A DNA stretch of 64,000 bases from Hexactinellida sp. DTS-2022 (lineage: Eukaryota; Porifera; Hexactinellida): contig JAPNXP010000001.1 in assembly GCA_028753945.1 (NCBI GenBank), positions 15,676,501 through 15,740,500 on the forward strand. Direction: 5' to 3'. Positions 10,184-22,571 of the stretch are shown here, piece after piece. The position numbers were made by a program, and so were the translations under genes. The notes beneath the pieces are model-generated. The model was not told where the DNA came from and did not search any database. It worked only from the letters and a program-made list of their open reading frames with translations. Position 1 is the stretch's first letter. Each line of letters begins with the position of its first letter.

Positions 10184-12443
10184 TTTGTATACCTGCCAAA
10201 TTAGTACTGTTGTATGAGATTCTTACTACTTTGTATACAAGGACCATGGATGTTACATTGCTATGAGATTCTTACTACCATGAGATTTCTACTACCATTG
10301 TTATTCTTTCTCACCTGTTTTCTCAATATCTATTCTCAATATAATTACGTGTTAACCACATGAATAACCAATTTAGAAAGGAATAACAAGAGTTTGATAT
10401 TGAGGTGGAATTTATTCCATTTCAATATCTCAATTTGCTAATATACGTACGTATAATTATTACTACAATATTTGTTCTTATTGTACAGTATCAATTTATA
10501 TTTTAAAATCGTTCGTTATGTGCATTTGTATCTGTTTGTTTATTTTCAACTGTGTACATAGATCGGCTAAGAAATGAGAACACCTTAAAAATTTAATAGA
10601 ATAATATTTTATATCCAAAAACCAAAATATTTTTAGGTAATTTTTTCCCAAAATTTTTAAAATGTGAATCTATAATTAAAATGTTAAAAAATGTTCGTAT
10701 AAAGTTGTCTTCAATAGCTATACATGAATTTACCAATTATACATGGCCTAGGACACAATACTTTGACATTATGCAATCATATATACTCACTTTATCGGAA
10801 TTAAAAGATTATCATAAGATCTTCAAGTTGACAATCGTGCAACTACCGCTCATGGACCTCAAGGGAATGACCACAACAAAATTATTAATTAATTGAGAAT
10901 TGATTATTGTCCAATTTCTTCGAGAATTAGAAATTTAGACAATTAATATCGCTAGCTATCTACGTACTAGGAAAAAGTTTATAGCTGAGGCTGGTATAGA
11001 GTTACATAAAATGTTACAACCTCCAGTATGTATTATCAGTAAACTGTAAATAAAAACGTGACACTGGTTATAGTTCGTTCTACCTGATATTGGAAGCAAA
11101 TTCTATTTTCTCTTGCCCCTTCGATATTTCCATTCGAAATATGAATAAAACACTGTAGCAAATGAAGAAAATACTTGCTGTATACAGTATACTACTTTCT
11201 CTAACCTATAGTGAGTCATTAGTGACAAATATCAAAATGCACCCACTTGATTATTAAATCCAGCAATTATCGGCAATGTTTATTCCACTCGCCCAGAGTC
11301 TATTGAACCACATGGGAACTGTTTTTTTCTAGCAATATCTGCTGTATTCGGAAAAATACACTACAGTAGATGCCGGTTATAAGAACATCGCCGGGAACTG
11401 CATATCAAAGCTGGATTCGGTAAACCGTTGCTAATATCGGTTAGTGGTTACAGATCTCGTTAGCCAGTTTTCCGGTCTGTTGAAAATCAGTAGTATTAGT
11501 TGGAAATTATTGAATAAATAATTAAAATTCTCTGAATTGTGTTAGAAAATGATATCATAAATTCATTTTCCATCACGGTATCACCGCATAATATATTTTA
11601 TTTTATTTTAAATGTATCAATTAATGTAGTAATTTTGCGTAATACTTTTTAAAGTCGAGTCTTATTCAGTAGTATAATCTGGATTTTCTAAAGGATTAGT
11701 TGTATTGAGTAGCATGGGCGGTTAACCGGTTAACCATGTCGATAAATCGAATCGCAACCGGAGCCTATGTAAGAACGGTTAATGTTCTTATAACCTGAGT
11801 TCTTATATCCAGCATCTACTATATATAAAGAAATACAGATTCATTGGAATACATGGAGCTGGATTTATTTGCCTTACTTGGAAGTCAAGTTAGTGGACAC
11901 TCACCATAGAGTCACCACAGAATATTTTCAGAATTCTCAAATGAATTCTGGTCAGATTTTGGCAACCGATGTACAATTAGTGGATGATTCGTGCTAATTA
12001 TCATTTAAATATAATGAACACGTGGAGAAAACACCAGCCAAGCAATATAGTTAGCAAATTTTGATCACCATTTTCAGCCTGTTGCTGAACTCATAAATGG
12101 TCGTTAGCCTTCATATTTTACGAATTAGAGTTTTAGCAATGTATGTATTTGCAATTTATAATTTAGTTAGTAACTAAATAATACTAATTCTATTAGCAAA
12201 TGGAATTTATTCCATTACAATATCACAATCAAACTCTTGTTATTCCTTTCTAAATTGGTTATTCATGTGGTTAACACGTAATTATATTGAGAATAGATAT
12301 TGAGAAAACAGGTGAGAAAGAATAACAATGGTAGTAGAAATCTCATGGTAGTAAGAATCTCATAGCAATGTAACATCCATGGTCCTTGTATACAAAGTAG
12401 TAAGAATCTCATACAACAGTACTAATTTGGCAGGTATACAAAT
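10184..12443. mobile_element. Large inverted-repeat element, arms about 255 bp
   Basis: The arm at 10184-10442 is repeated in inverted orientation at 12191-12443 with few mismatches; each outer end reads TTTGTATACCTGCCAAATTA on its own strand. The 1.75-kb interior has no recognisable transposase. A 71-codon frame at 10681-10896 has no motif and may be chance. A family E MITE (11362-11821) lies inside and is itself interrupted. This is a non-autonomous DNA element of unassigned superfamily, and no target duplication was resolved. Confidence 0.75.
11362..11821. mobile_element. Family E MITE interrupted by about 350 bp
   Basis: The left end TACAGTAGATGCCGGTTATA and the right end TTCTTATATCCAGCATCTAC match the compact 108-bp copy at 60247-60354. 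Extra DNA from roughly 11413 to 11770 (GGTAAACCGTTGCTAATATC to CCGGAGCCTATG) separates the halves and is probably another insertion. Confidence 0.7.
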
Positions 12444-14429
12444 TAGTACAAATAATCTCTGAACCAATAATTCTCTGAACACATTTTAGAGCCTCGAAGT
12501 GTAAAATTAACCGGCATAAGTCAATAATATTGACACAGAAAAAAAGCGGCACATTTTTCTAATTGAATGAAAGTACTAGTTATATAATATGGTACTATAA
12601 AACCATAAAGTCTATATTAAATACATTGGCAAGTTTTTTACATCTCTTAGTGTTAAATATTCAACTTCATAAAGTGGTATTGAATTTCACTAACGGCCCT
12701 AGACGTTCCTACAAAATGTAATTTACCAGTATACTATTTAAAAAATCTGTACATAGATACATTGAATGCACTTGTAGTATACTAATGCGTATATTTCTTA
12801 ATGGTTAGTTTAAACTTGAATACTAATATTGTCTCAATTTATAGAATACAATATTAACTCAACTAAACCAGCGAATCAAGTTCGACAACTATTCAGAGAC
12901 AAGTGAGTTTATTTTACTCACTAAATAACGATGTCGTAGTACCACGTGTACATAAAGCACAAATACTTATACTGTGCTTGATAAATTGAAAACATACTAT
13001 GTCAGGGCAGTAGCCACTGATCAGGTTGGTAAGGTTTCAACCTGACCACTTTGATTTTGGTGGCTACAGGCTACAGCCCTGTATGTTCTTCAAATATTAA
13101 ACTGACGGGGTCTACCATTACAATGGGTCGAAGTGACTTTGAATACTTACATAAGTTATGTTGCATTATGTAAACAATTATAGCATTAGTTTCCATAAAT
13201 TAGAATTTCATTTTTTAATTTACATTTAAAGAAACTGATATTTATTCAGAATATTGATATCGGAAATTTCACTAAAATGTGGCGAATTTTTGTCTAAATC
13301 GAAGGATCTTGGAATGACCGAAGATGATCAGAAGTTGGTCGATTTCTTCTGATAATGTAAAGAATATTACTACTTTATTTAAAACCTTTTCATTGCAACT
13401 TTTGAATTTGCAATTTATTGGGATTTGTAAATGATTAAAAAGCTGTTTGAAAAGTTTCAGACCACAAATATTATGTCAAGATTACAATTGTTAGGATTGT
13501 AAGATTGTTTCATTTCTATATATCCATAATGGCTGTCACAAACCCATGAAAATAGTATTTAGCATCTATCTACTTCTAAGTGGATTTTATCCTTCTACAG
13601 TTCAACAATAAAAATTTGGCTGCTGGACTATTATTTGTCTTTCAGTTCGTCGATAAATACAATAAAAATCATAGTACCTGTACTAAACACCAAATTTACC
13701 TTAGTGACTCTATGTTAAATCCAAATAAGATGTTGTTCAAAACTAAACTGGAATTACAAATATATTGGGGAATAGATGGGATAGCCGACCAGGAACGTCT
13801 TACTTCCAAGGGGAACAACCGAATTCCTGGACTCATGACAAGAATATCACAGCCTGGATATTTTTATTAAGTGGTCGAATGTCTTAAAAAAGTTGTTCAC
13901 TCGCAACGGTCGCTCGGTGTTCATATAAAAATGTCCACAATAGTGAACCATTGTATGTCGGGTTAGCTGGACTTTGCAAATATGATACTTTTCTTAGCCA
14001 GTCATATTTCCGCCCGGGGCTAAATCACTTTGTCTAGACTATTCAACCAGTAAATATTAATATAAGCTTTTTCTTCAGAGGCTTCGCCTGTCGCCCCATG
14101 CTAGTTAAATTTTTAGATAAAAATATTCATCTAAATTTTAATCAAATCTTCTTGTGTAGAAAGTACTAGAAACCAATACAAAATTGATGTATGCATATAA
14201 AAATACTTTAAGCCCGAGTTATGTGCGCCTAAATTATTTCAATAACAAAATAACAAAAATTCAATAGGTTATGAAGTGAAACCCTATCTTCTATCGACCC
14301 ACTAAGTAGATACCTAGTCTCAGTGCCATCTCACACACTCCCTTTCTCTATTTGGGCTCGTGCCACTAAATATTAATATTATCACGTGTGTAAAATCAGG
14401 ATAACGCGCCGGTCGTTCGCTTTCTTTAA
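12444..14429. other. Intergenic stretch, no gene recognised
   Basis: A short palindromic element at about 13003-13080 (AGGGCAGTAGCCACTGATCA ... GGCTACAGCCCTG) is visible. A 96-codon frame at 13580-13870 on the + strand has no motif and is not supported as a gene. Confidence 0.45.
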
Positions 14430-14559
14430 ATGGTTAACGCCTATCTGAAGTCACGGTCTTTCTCACAGCTGGCTCATTCTGCTAGCAGCGTATCTTGCTT
14501 AAGCTCGAGCACTAGTAGTTTCAACTCCTTCAGGCTCCCATTCCCATTCAAGGGCTTCT

Positions 14560-14781
14560 TCATTCCGACACTTGGCTTAGTGTTGGAATATGGTAGTCCC
14601 TGGTGGCAGTATACAATAGTTGCTTTTGTGCCATTGTACTTTTTATATGGGTTGAGATCGACTTATTCGTCTGGAGTATAATATCGAGGCTTAATTTGAC
14701 GTCCGGTCCATTAATTACGGTAAAAGGGCCATCGAATCGTGGGAGTAAATAGTCTTGAATAAAGTTCATTTCCAGTATCAC
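14560..14781 (-). pseudogene. Retroelement remnant, integrase C-terminal-like fragment
   Basis: The - strand frame contains LLPRFDGPFTVINGPDVKLS. It resembles the 'KFxGPFxV' region that follows the integrase core in Ty3/gypsy polyproteins. It is separated from the main remnant by MITEs, so it may be the 3' part of the same element or a second decayed copy. Confidence 0.45.
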
Positions 14782-15285
14782 GGGATTGCCTATCCAGATA
14801 GTTGTGTCGTGCCTGTTTCTTTGTGTATTTGCGCCGTCCTTTCTAATTTTCTTGTTGCTTCCTGAGACAATCCAAGTATTCCTTTGGGAGTTGACCTCAC
14901 CTTCTTGAGGTGGCTACACCAAGAACCCATCGAGAAACGCGATTGCAATCCGCGAGTCAGCACTCATCCCATTGCAGTAGATGGACTATTCTGCTAATAG
15001 ATAGGGATGATGGAATCCCTTTCGATCATTCTGTCCAGCTGCTAGCAACGAATTACTTGTTTTACTATTCCCATTCAACCATCCAGTCTGCAATAGGATT
15101 ATTCGTGTGATTGTCGTTTCTCCACTCATAGGAGGTTACAAATCCCTGAAATATCTTCCAACTATGCTATATCATAGGTCACTTAGTATCCACATGGTAT
15201 ACCATGCCAAATTGCCAATGTAGATCCATTCTTGTTTAAATGAACTCACTAGGCTTGTTGCTTCTGCTTTTTTAGTGGTTATAGT

Positions 15286-15465
15286 TACAGTGGAGTTGCT
15301 TTATTAGCAACTCCCCTATCAGTAATATTTATTGCTTCATTAGTAACCGCTTTTCAGATCCCAAGCGTGATAATACTGCTAATTTCATTCCCCTATTAGC
15401 AACATTTCTATTAGCAACCAGATATAGTGCCAAACACGGGTTGCTATTAAGCCAACTCCACTGTA
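15286..15465. mobile_element. TACAGT-type MITE, 180 bp
   Basis: Inverted ends TACAGTGGAGTTGCTTTATT and GCTATTAAGCCAACTCCACTGTA-type complement. Internal repeats of TTAGCAAC occur. A decayed relative lies at about 34735-34866. Confidence 0.8.
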
Positions 15466-16171
15466 TATGCCTGGACTACAAAATCGAACAGGAGGAGGAA
15501 ATATAGGTAACATAATTCAGTATCCAAGGAAGAGTATCTATGTCTCTGCCAATGGCGTATCCTGGAGTATCGTTGCTGATGGTCATTCCTGTGGATGTTC
15601 TTTGCAAACATTAGCTGGCTTTGTCCGACACCGCCCATCTGGATATTTGGTAGGAGATATGGGTAGAAAATTAAAATATTTACTGTAAAAAATAAATCTC
15701 ACTAAAGGCTATAAAACTGATGTTGTAAAAAAAATTAAATGTAATTTCGAGCCTCGTTATGATTAGGACAACAAAGAAGTGTCAATGAAAATATTTAATA
15801 GAAAATTTGTGATCATTAAGATAACCTATACGTACTACGATAAACTATCTATCTAATAGTAGCTAATTATGGTTGAAATAAGGTTCTATTCTATAGCACC
15901 ACTTCCTCTGCTATGAACTTGGTTTCTTATCGTGTCGTGCTCGTCACCAGTTCCTTGGTACTCGATCCCATGGCACCAAATCTTTATAGATTTTGGGAAT
16001 ACGTATACGTGTAGCATACCGTCGAGCCGCTCCTCATACAAACTATGCGGTAAATCCTCGCTTCCTTCTCTTTCTGTACATGGACAACCTGTAGGTTTGT
16101 CTTCTGTTGGATTGCCTATCTCAGGATTAGATTAATCCGCTTTCTGATCTGTAATTCGTTCAGGGCGGATC

Positions 16172-16316
16172 CAGAGGCGGCGCCAGGATTTTCAGGTAGG
16201 GGAGCTCTGGGGGGACCAGGGGGGGGGCCACACTGTACAACATTGTTATTCTAGGGGGGCCAGCCTCAAAATAGGGGGGGCATGGCGCCCATGCCCCCCC
16301 CCTGGCGCCGCCACTG
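16172..16316. mobile_element. hAT-type MITE inserted in retroelement remnant
   Basis: The ends CAGAGGCGGCGCCAGG and CCTGGCGCCGCCACTG are flanked by GGCGGATC and GGCGTATC (7 of 8 match). It belongs to the same family as 7853-7977. The interior holds long G and C runs. Confidence 0.8.
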
Positions 16317-16399
16317 GGCGTATCCAAACTTCAGGCACTCTTCCGTGATATTTACACCAATTTAAGTGTACCCACTTTTTCCTGCTCCCATGATCCCAT

Positions 16400-19300
16400 A
16401 GCGATCTGCACTATTACGCCCCGTCAAATTTGATATCTAGCGCGTCATTCCTAAGCTCCTTTTTCAGCATTATCAGGTCTCCAGTGTCTATGTTCAATAT
16501 TTTATTGTCTGTGTCGTACCAATTCTTAGCTACCAACCGGCTGTCAATTTGTTTATTTCGAGCAACTTCTTTCAAGGCTTCCTTCTTTTCAAGCAGTATT
16601 TCAAGGTACTCACCACCTGTTTGGCTTGTACGTGTCTCATTTCTACTAATGAGCATACCAATTGGCGCTCTTGGCTGTCGCCCGAACGTCAGTATGTGAG
16701 GATATACTTTACTAGAAGAATTATTTAAGTTGTTGCAATAGAATGCAACTTTCGGCAACAAGAACGACCACGACCCCTTTCTAGGTTTCGTTCGAGCAAC
16801 AGTCATTGCATCACTTGCTTACCAAAGCCAATATGACGTCTGTCATGCCGTCCGACTCCGGATGATAAGGAGTAGTGTGTCTCTTCTGGATGCCTAATCC
16901 TGACACTACTCCTGTACTGCTGATCCGTCGATATTCCTTCCTTGGTCAGTAAGTCAGTAACCATAATAGTTACACAATGGCCACGATATACCCACCCGTC
17001 AAGGAATGCATTGACCACTGGAACGGGCTGTCTGATCCTTCAAAGCCATCATTTCCACATGATGTGATAAAAGGTTCACGATAAGCCGAAAATATCTGTG
17101 ATCTCCGTCAGCCCTGTACGCGTATTCACAGTTGCAACTGTAAAAGTTGATTGTAAACGTTAGATGTTAATTTTAATTAATAATTATAAAATAGATACCC
17201 CAAAATTGTCTCCTTGTAAGGCTGTAAGGTGCTATATCGATACCAATAGCTTCTCCTGGTTGAGTGATCCCGTGCTCGAAGGGTTCCAAAGATTCCTTTG
17301 GTTTGCGGGACGGATTTGCCTTTTGGCAAAAGATACACAACAATGCGGTTTAATGTATCTAGATAGTCGACCCAGAAGTAACTTCTTCTAAGAGCTGGCG
17401 AGTTCTTGCATAACCGAAGTGCATTTCTACGTGTATTCTTTGAAGAATATCTCGTTGTAGAATTAGGTACTACCACTCAGCATTTGAAGTATAGGACCCA
17501 TATTGTAGCAGTAGATGGGGGAACTCTCTTGAACATGCCTCTCGAAACTACGTTTGCCTCTAGCAGCTGTGATACGGCGCTTTGTATAACTCTATCGTCT
17601 CTCTGTCCGACTATTATATCTCTGAAGCGGTCAGTAGGGCAGTTCACGTGGTAAACCTTTTCCTCGAAACGCTCCTCGTTGCTAATTCTTCTGTCTACCT
17701 TGAGATCCGGTTACTGGTTAAGTAATCGGGCAACGAATTATGTGCCCCAGGTTGATACAGAATGTGGTATGGTATCTCTTCTAACTCCATCAACCACCGG
17801 GAAAACGTGTGCCGAGGGTTCTTCTGTTTCAGGAGCCACTGGAGGGGGTTATGCTCTGTTATCAGATTTACTTCCCCATTTTCTAGTTTCGGCCACTAAA
17901 GTCCATGCTTCAAGCACAAGTTGCCCCGAAAAGTAAGCCTTCGTGCGGTCGTTAAAGGTGAAGAGAAGGAGCTTATGGGTCGCAACAAATCAGCACGATC
18001 GCCAATCTGTAACAGGACTTCCGCTACCCCCTCACAGCTAGCGTCGGCTTCTATATAGATCCCTTTGTCACATGCAGGAAAGGCGAGGCAAATAGGCTCG
18101 TCCTTTAACTTTTTCGTAAAATATCGTAGGCAGTTTGGCACCCTTCACTCCAGATCCAACGAGCTCATTTTTGAGTTAGGGCATACAACGGCTGAGCAAT
18201 TCGGGAAAGATTAGTAGGAATATATTCCCTATAATAATTCAGGCTTCCAATGAATCGTTGGAGTTCCTTTAATGAACGAGAAAGTGGAATTTGCATCAGC
18301 TTTTCTGTTACCCCTTTGTAGGCTTAATTTCTTCCGATTATACTTAATGTCCTAATAATTCGCCTCCCGAATATCCCAAATGGCATTTAACTTTCCTCAA
18401 TTTTCCTTTTCCTTCTCGAATCCTTGCCAACATGTTACGCAGATCCATCACATACTTCTCGAAACTCTCAGAGAATACTCAGCAGTCGTCCACATATGAC
18501 TCAGTCCTAGGCATCCTATTTAGAATATTATCCATTAGCCTTTGGAAGGTGGCCTGGGAGTTACAAAGCCCGAATGGCATGGCTACCTTGTCATAATGTC
18601 CACGTGGGATGTGTAACGTGGTCTTTTTGGTGTCTCCCTTTTTGAAGTGGATAGTTTGGATGTTGGGAAGGCTGTACAGGTCCTTCTTTGTAGCGCTATT
18701 TAACATACGGTAATCAATTGCAAATTGTCATCCTTCTTTTCCACAAGTACAACATTAGCAGCCCAAGGAGAGTGTGATGGCCGACACAGTCAGTTTGTAA
18801 GCATATCATCTAATTGGCGATCTACTTCCACTTACCACTTTGGCGGCATGCGGCTCGGTCTATCCTTTATAGTGGTGGGATCACCAGTCTCAATGCTTCG
18901 CAAGGGTCGTCCATCCTGGTTTCTTAGGATCTACTGCCAACAGATCACTATTTTATTGCAAGAGTTCGTCTAACTCAACTCGTTCCTGTGGAGACAATTG
19001 GGGTTTTAGGAGACTTTTTTAACGAACGTTTTACAACCACTTCTAGTTGCAACTGTGACATCGCTTATAGCAGTCTGTGCCCTAAATAAGGGAGTACCTC
19101 CCTTGATCGTAGATTCGATAGGTATCTATGTCTCTCCCGGGATACGTTGCCTTCTGAAATCGAAAGTAATTTAGTCAAACTGAGCCATGAATTCTCTACC
19201 AAAAGGACGGTGGGGTCTTGACTGTCCAAAACAAAAATGTTAGCAGCAACTCTTTTACAATAGCCCGTATTTTATGTCTACTGTTACTCTTCCTATTACC

Positions 19301-19440
19301 GGAACAGGATTCTGGTAGAGTCCAGATACGATGGTATTGGCTGGCATCACTTGGTCTTCAAGCCCCAACTTCATAAGTGTTTTTCCGATCCATGACAGAT
19401 GGTTTCGCTTCAGTGTCAAACACCACTGCTGCCATTTTCA
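16400..19440 (-). mobile_element. Decayed Ty3/gypsy-type retrotransposon (pol remnant)
   Basis: On the - strand, pol-like fragments appear in the canonical order protease, reverse transcriptase, RNase H, integrase. A degenerate aspartic-protease site reads FDTEAKPSVM near 19400-19440, with E in place of the usual G. Reverse transcriptase shows MPFGLCNSQATFQRLMDNIL and YVDD at 18479-18600. RNase H-like YIEADASCEGVAEVLLQIG lies near 18000-18060. The integrase core and C-terminal part (DGWV, HPEE, LTFGRQPRAPIG) lies at 16414-17018. The frame changes repeatedly, stops intervene, and MITEs have inserted, so it cannot be active. The order protease-RT-RNase H-integrase separates it from Ty1/copia. 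I could not find long terminal repeats, a primer-binding site or a clear gag, so the true ends are unknown. Confidence 0.85.
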
Positions 19441-20562
19441 GCCACCTTCATCCTGATTGTGACAGCGTCTTCCGCGTCGACAACTCTGTCACATAATAAG
19501 TGTATTATACAGCCATTTGTAAATACGCTCCTAATCCTGGTCCTATTCGATTTTCATACGCCTAAATCATTAATTAATGTTACGGTATAGCAGAGGATTC
19601 CAAATTTTAGCGCCCCTAAATTCAAATTATCCAAAAATCATGCTCCAAAAGGACCGTCTCGCGCTCCTGAATAATTCCTTGGTCATATTTCTTCGGCATA
19701 TATTGGTGATCTAGCAACAAACCCTTACTTTTGTACCCTCTCTGAGTCTCTGTGGATATCTCGGTCCTGTAATACGTGTACCCGCTGTCCTTGAACAATT
19801 GCTCCCACTGTGATCTTGCTCCATTAATTAATCATGTAATATAATTTATTAAGGTGCTGCCGAGTGATGACTACAAAGTATAATCTAATGATTATCTGTA
19901 AGATTGTGTATAAATTTCGCATACAACTCTATATGGGAATGTGTTGTTGTTAGTGTCTTCCCGCGTCATCTTAATACCTTTCTCCTGTTAAACATTATGT
20001 ATTTCAAGGATAAGCATTAAAGAAATCTTTTTAATCGACAACAATTATCAACCTGCAAATATAGCTAGAATCCATGTTTATAATTACTTTAGAACCTCCC
20101 CACTTTGTAGAAAGGAAACCTTTTAATGAAGTTGAGGCCAGGATTAAATTATTTCTGTTTCAAAAGATTGAATCGCTTCCATTTGTCACGTTGTTAGCAT
20201 ATTCCGTTTCAATTCCAGAAAATTCAACCCCTGAAACGATTTTTGGGAGCATCTTACCCGTCAAGACTGAGTTTATCTCAGAATAATCAAAGGGGACTTT
20301 TGAAGAGTTTTGAAGTGAGTTAAGTTAATTTCTCGAATATATTTTTCTACTGCCCGGGTAGTTGGTTCACCATTAGACAATATCTCTGTAATTTCTTAAA
20401 TAAAAATCTCTGGCAGAGGGGAATTCGTGAACTTTTGTAAATTACTGTGAGGTCGGTATGCTTCGTCCGATATGCAATTTGTCAGGAATTTCATCCAACC
20501 GTTAACAAGCCTGTGTTTATTTCCCAACTGTAATGCAGCTACATCCAGTAATGCCTAGTCGA
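19441..20562. other. Possible retroelement 5' remnant, no intact gene
   Basis: The - strand between about 20100 and 20550 reads as broken coding-like sequence (for example LGNKHRLVNGWMKFLTNC), resuming beyond the 3-kb hAT insertion at 23609-23780. It could be gag of the retroelement downstream or a dead host exon. No motif decides. Confidence 0.35.
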
Positions 20563-21258
20563 CAGGGGCGTCGATTTGAAAAGAAGATTGGGGGGGGCAA
20601 CATCATGTTGTCTCATATTAGGTTGAAAAGCGTAGTTTCGCCCTGAGCTAGAATCGGTCATTACGTTAGGGTTGGCAGATTACCAAATTCCCGAACCCGG
20701 ACAAAATTTAGACTTTACAAAATATTCAAGTTACTTTAACTAAAAAGTGGCGTATCTCTCTGAAACTGGGGGGCAAGCCTAAATTCTTCGGGCACGATTA
20801 TCTTTCGCGAGATAATAAGTAGTATTTTAAATGAAATATGTTTGTCAATAGACAAACTTACTATTAATGGAACATAACTAACATTAAATGTTTGCTTTAT
20901 GATAGAAAACACCTTTCTAATGGAAATACATAACCTATAGTGGGTGGGACAATTTGTATTTTTGCATTGGTTGAAGCAATGAAAGTTTCTTCACAGATTG
21001 TTTTATTGTACAGGCCCGGCGGAAGCAAAATTAAGGTGGTACGGAAAAATTATACAGAGGAAAAAACTGGTACGGCAATTTCCACGACTGCGAATAGGTA
21101 GCTATAACAATTCTGAAAAAGCTATGTTGACTAATTCATTGAATAATTCATTAATAATTCAATGATTAATGAATTATTCATCTTAGGAAAAAAGTATGGC
21201 AATTGCCGTACCTGTCATACCAGCTGCGCCGGTCCTATTGTAGCATACACTTTAACAA

Positions 21259-21774
21259 TACAGTGGAACCCCGCGTATCGGGGCACCTCCGTCCATGCGC
21301 TCAGCGCCCCGATACGAGGGAGTGCCCCGATATGCGGGGTTCTAAGAGAACTCCAATATGTTTGGTTAAAACAATTAAGTTAGCACCTACACAACAAATC
21401 ATACACATCTAGTCAAAACCTAGAGTTAAGGCTGATATTTAAGCAGTACTACACATTACAATTTCACATTATACTTTACCTACACTAGGAGTCACAAATC
21501 TATGATATTCACGGAATTCTTTTTTTTTAAAACTCCCTCGATTACCTCAGCACGAGTCTCTAGCGTGAGTGGGTGACGCTTATCGGCCATTACAAAGAAT
21601 ACTAAGCTGCTCAAAAGTAAAAAGCATGTTACTCAAGAGAAAATACTCTTCGGTGGAGTGCCCCGATAAGTGAATGGCGCCCCGATACGCGGGGTTATTT
21701 TTAATGGGGAAAAAGCAAATTCCCAACCTACTGCCCCGATACGCGCATGCCCCGATATGCGGGGTTCTACTGTA
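21259..21774. mobile_element. TACAGT-type MITE with CCCCGATACGCGGGG subterminal repeats
   Basis: It begins TACAGTGGAACCCCGCGTAT and ends ATGCGGGGTTCTACTGTA. The unit GCCCCGATACGCG occurs several times near both ends in both orientations. A broken copy lies at 23259-23311. Several short proline-rich frames here are by-products of the repeat. Confidence 0.85.
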
Positions 21775-21781
21775 CCAACTT

Positions 21782-22571
21782 CAGGGCCGGATTAACCCAT
21801 GGGCAACCGGGGCAACTGCCCCGGGGCCTCCACCACCAAAGGGCCTCCACCACCAAAGGGCCTCCACCACCAAAGGGCCTCCACCACCAAGGTTGTACTT
21901 CATTTTTCATGGACAATTGTAGTGGAAGGAGTTAGGGGCAGGGACGTCACCACGGGGGGACATAGGGGGGAAATGCCCCCCTGGTAGAAATCCTCGCCCC
22001 GGGGCAATGCTCTTCTGCTAAAATATATTGAACTATTTTATTCCTCTGATTCATTGATGCTATTGATTTCAATTTAATGAGTTCACACTTCCCAATCCAT
22101 TTGAGTCATATGCCTGTATGAGGCTCCAATTTTCCCCTGTACATTGGTCAAGATCCCTAGACACCTCAAATTTTTTCTCTCGCTCGCTTGTCTAAAATGT
22201 AAATCTACACTTTATTGAAACGAATTACACTGACCACAAAGCATTTTATTATGTGTGTCAAGATATACATAAGAACATGTTATTTATTCTTATTAAGTTT
22301 GACATAAATCAAAATAATCACTTAGAAACTCAGATACTATTGAAATATATAGTTTGTACAGAGAATCCGTGTACGCTTGAATAGGGTATTAATTTACACA
22401 AAACAAAATGCTACATTTTAGGGTTAGGCATTTTTTATGTAGTATTCGACAAACAATCAATAATTTATTCAAACTAGTAATCCATATACAAAAATCCTAG
22501 CAACTTCACTGGTTAGGGGCCTCCACAACACTGGTTGCCCCAGGGCCTCCACCTCTTTAAATCCGGCCCTG
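21782..22571. mobile_element. hAT-type element (GGCCGGATTAA ends), 790 bp
   Basis: The ends CAGGGCCGGATTAA and TTAAATCCGGCCCTG are flanked by the exact duplication ACCAACTT (21774-21781 and 22572-22579). It carries four copies of the 17-bp unit GGGCCTCCACCACCAAA at about 21824-21892. A 151-bp relative lies at 41758-41908. Confidence 0.9.
21824..21892. repeat. 17-bp minisatellite, four copies
   Basis: GGGCCTCCACCACCAAA is repeated four times without interruption inside the hAT element. In each frame it gives proline/threonine-rich peptides, which are artefacts. Confidence 0.9.

Noticed and set aside
15447-15688. Short overlapping frames on both strands beside a MITE
   Set aside because: No recognisable motif; they lie inside a decayed retroelement region.
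21674-21987. Three overlapping proline-rich frames
   Set aside because: Produced by the GGGCCTCCACCACCAAA minisatellite and GC-rich MITE ends, with no other coding features.
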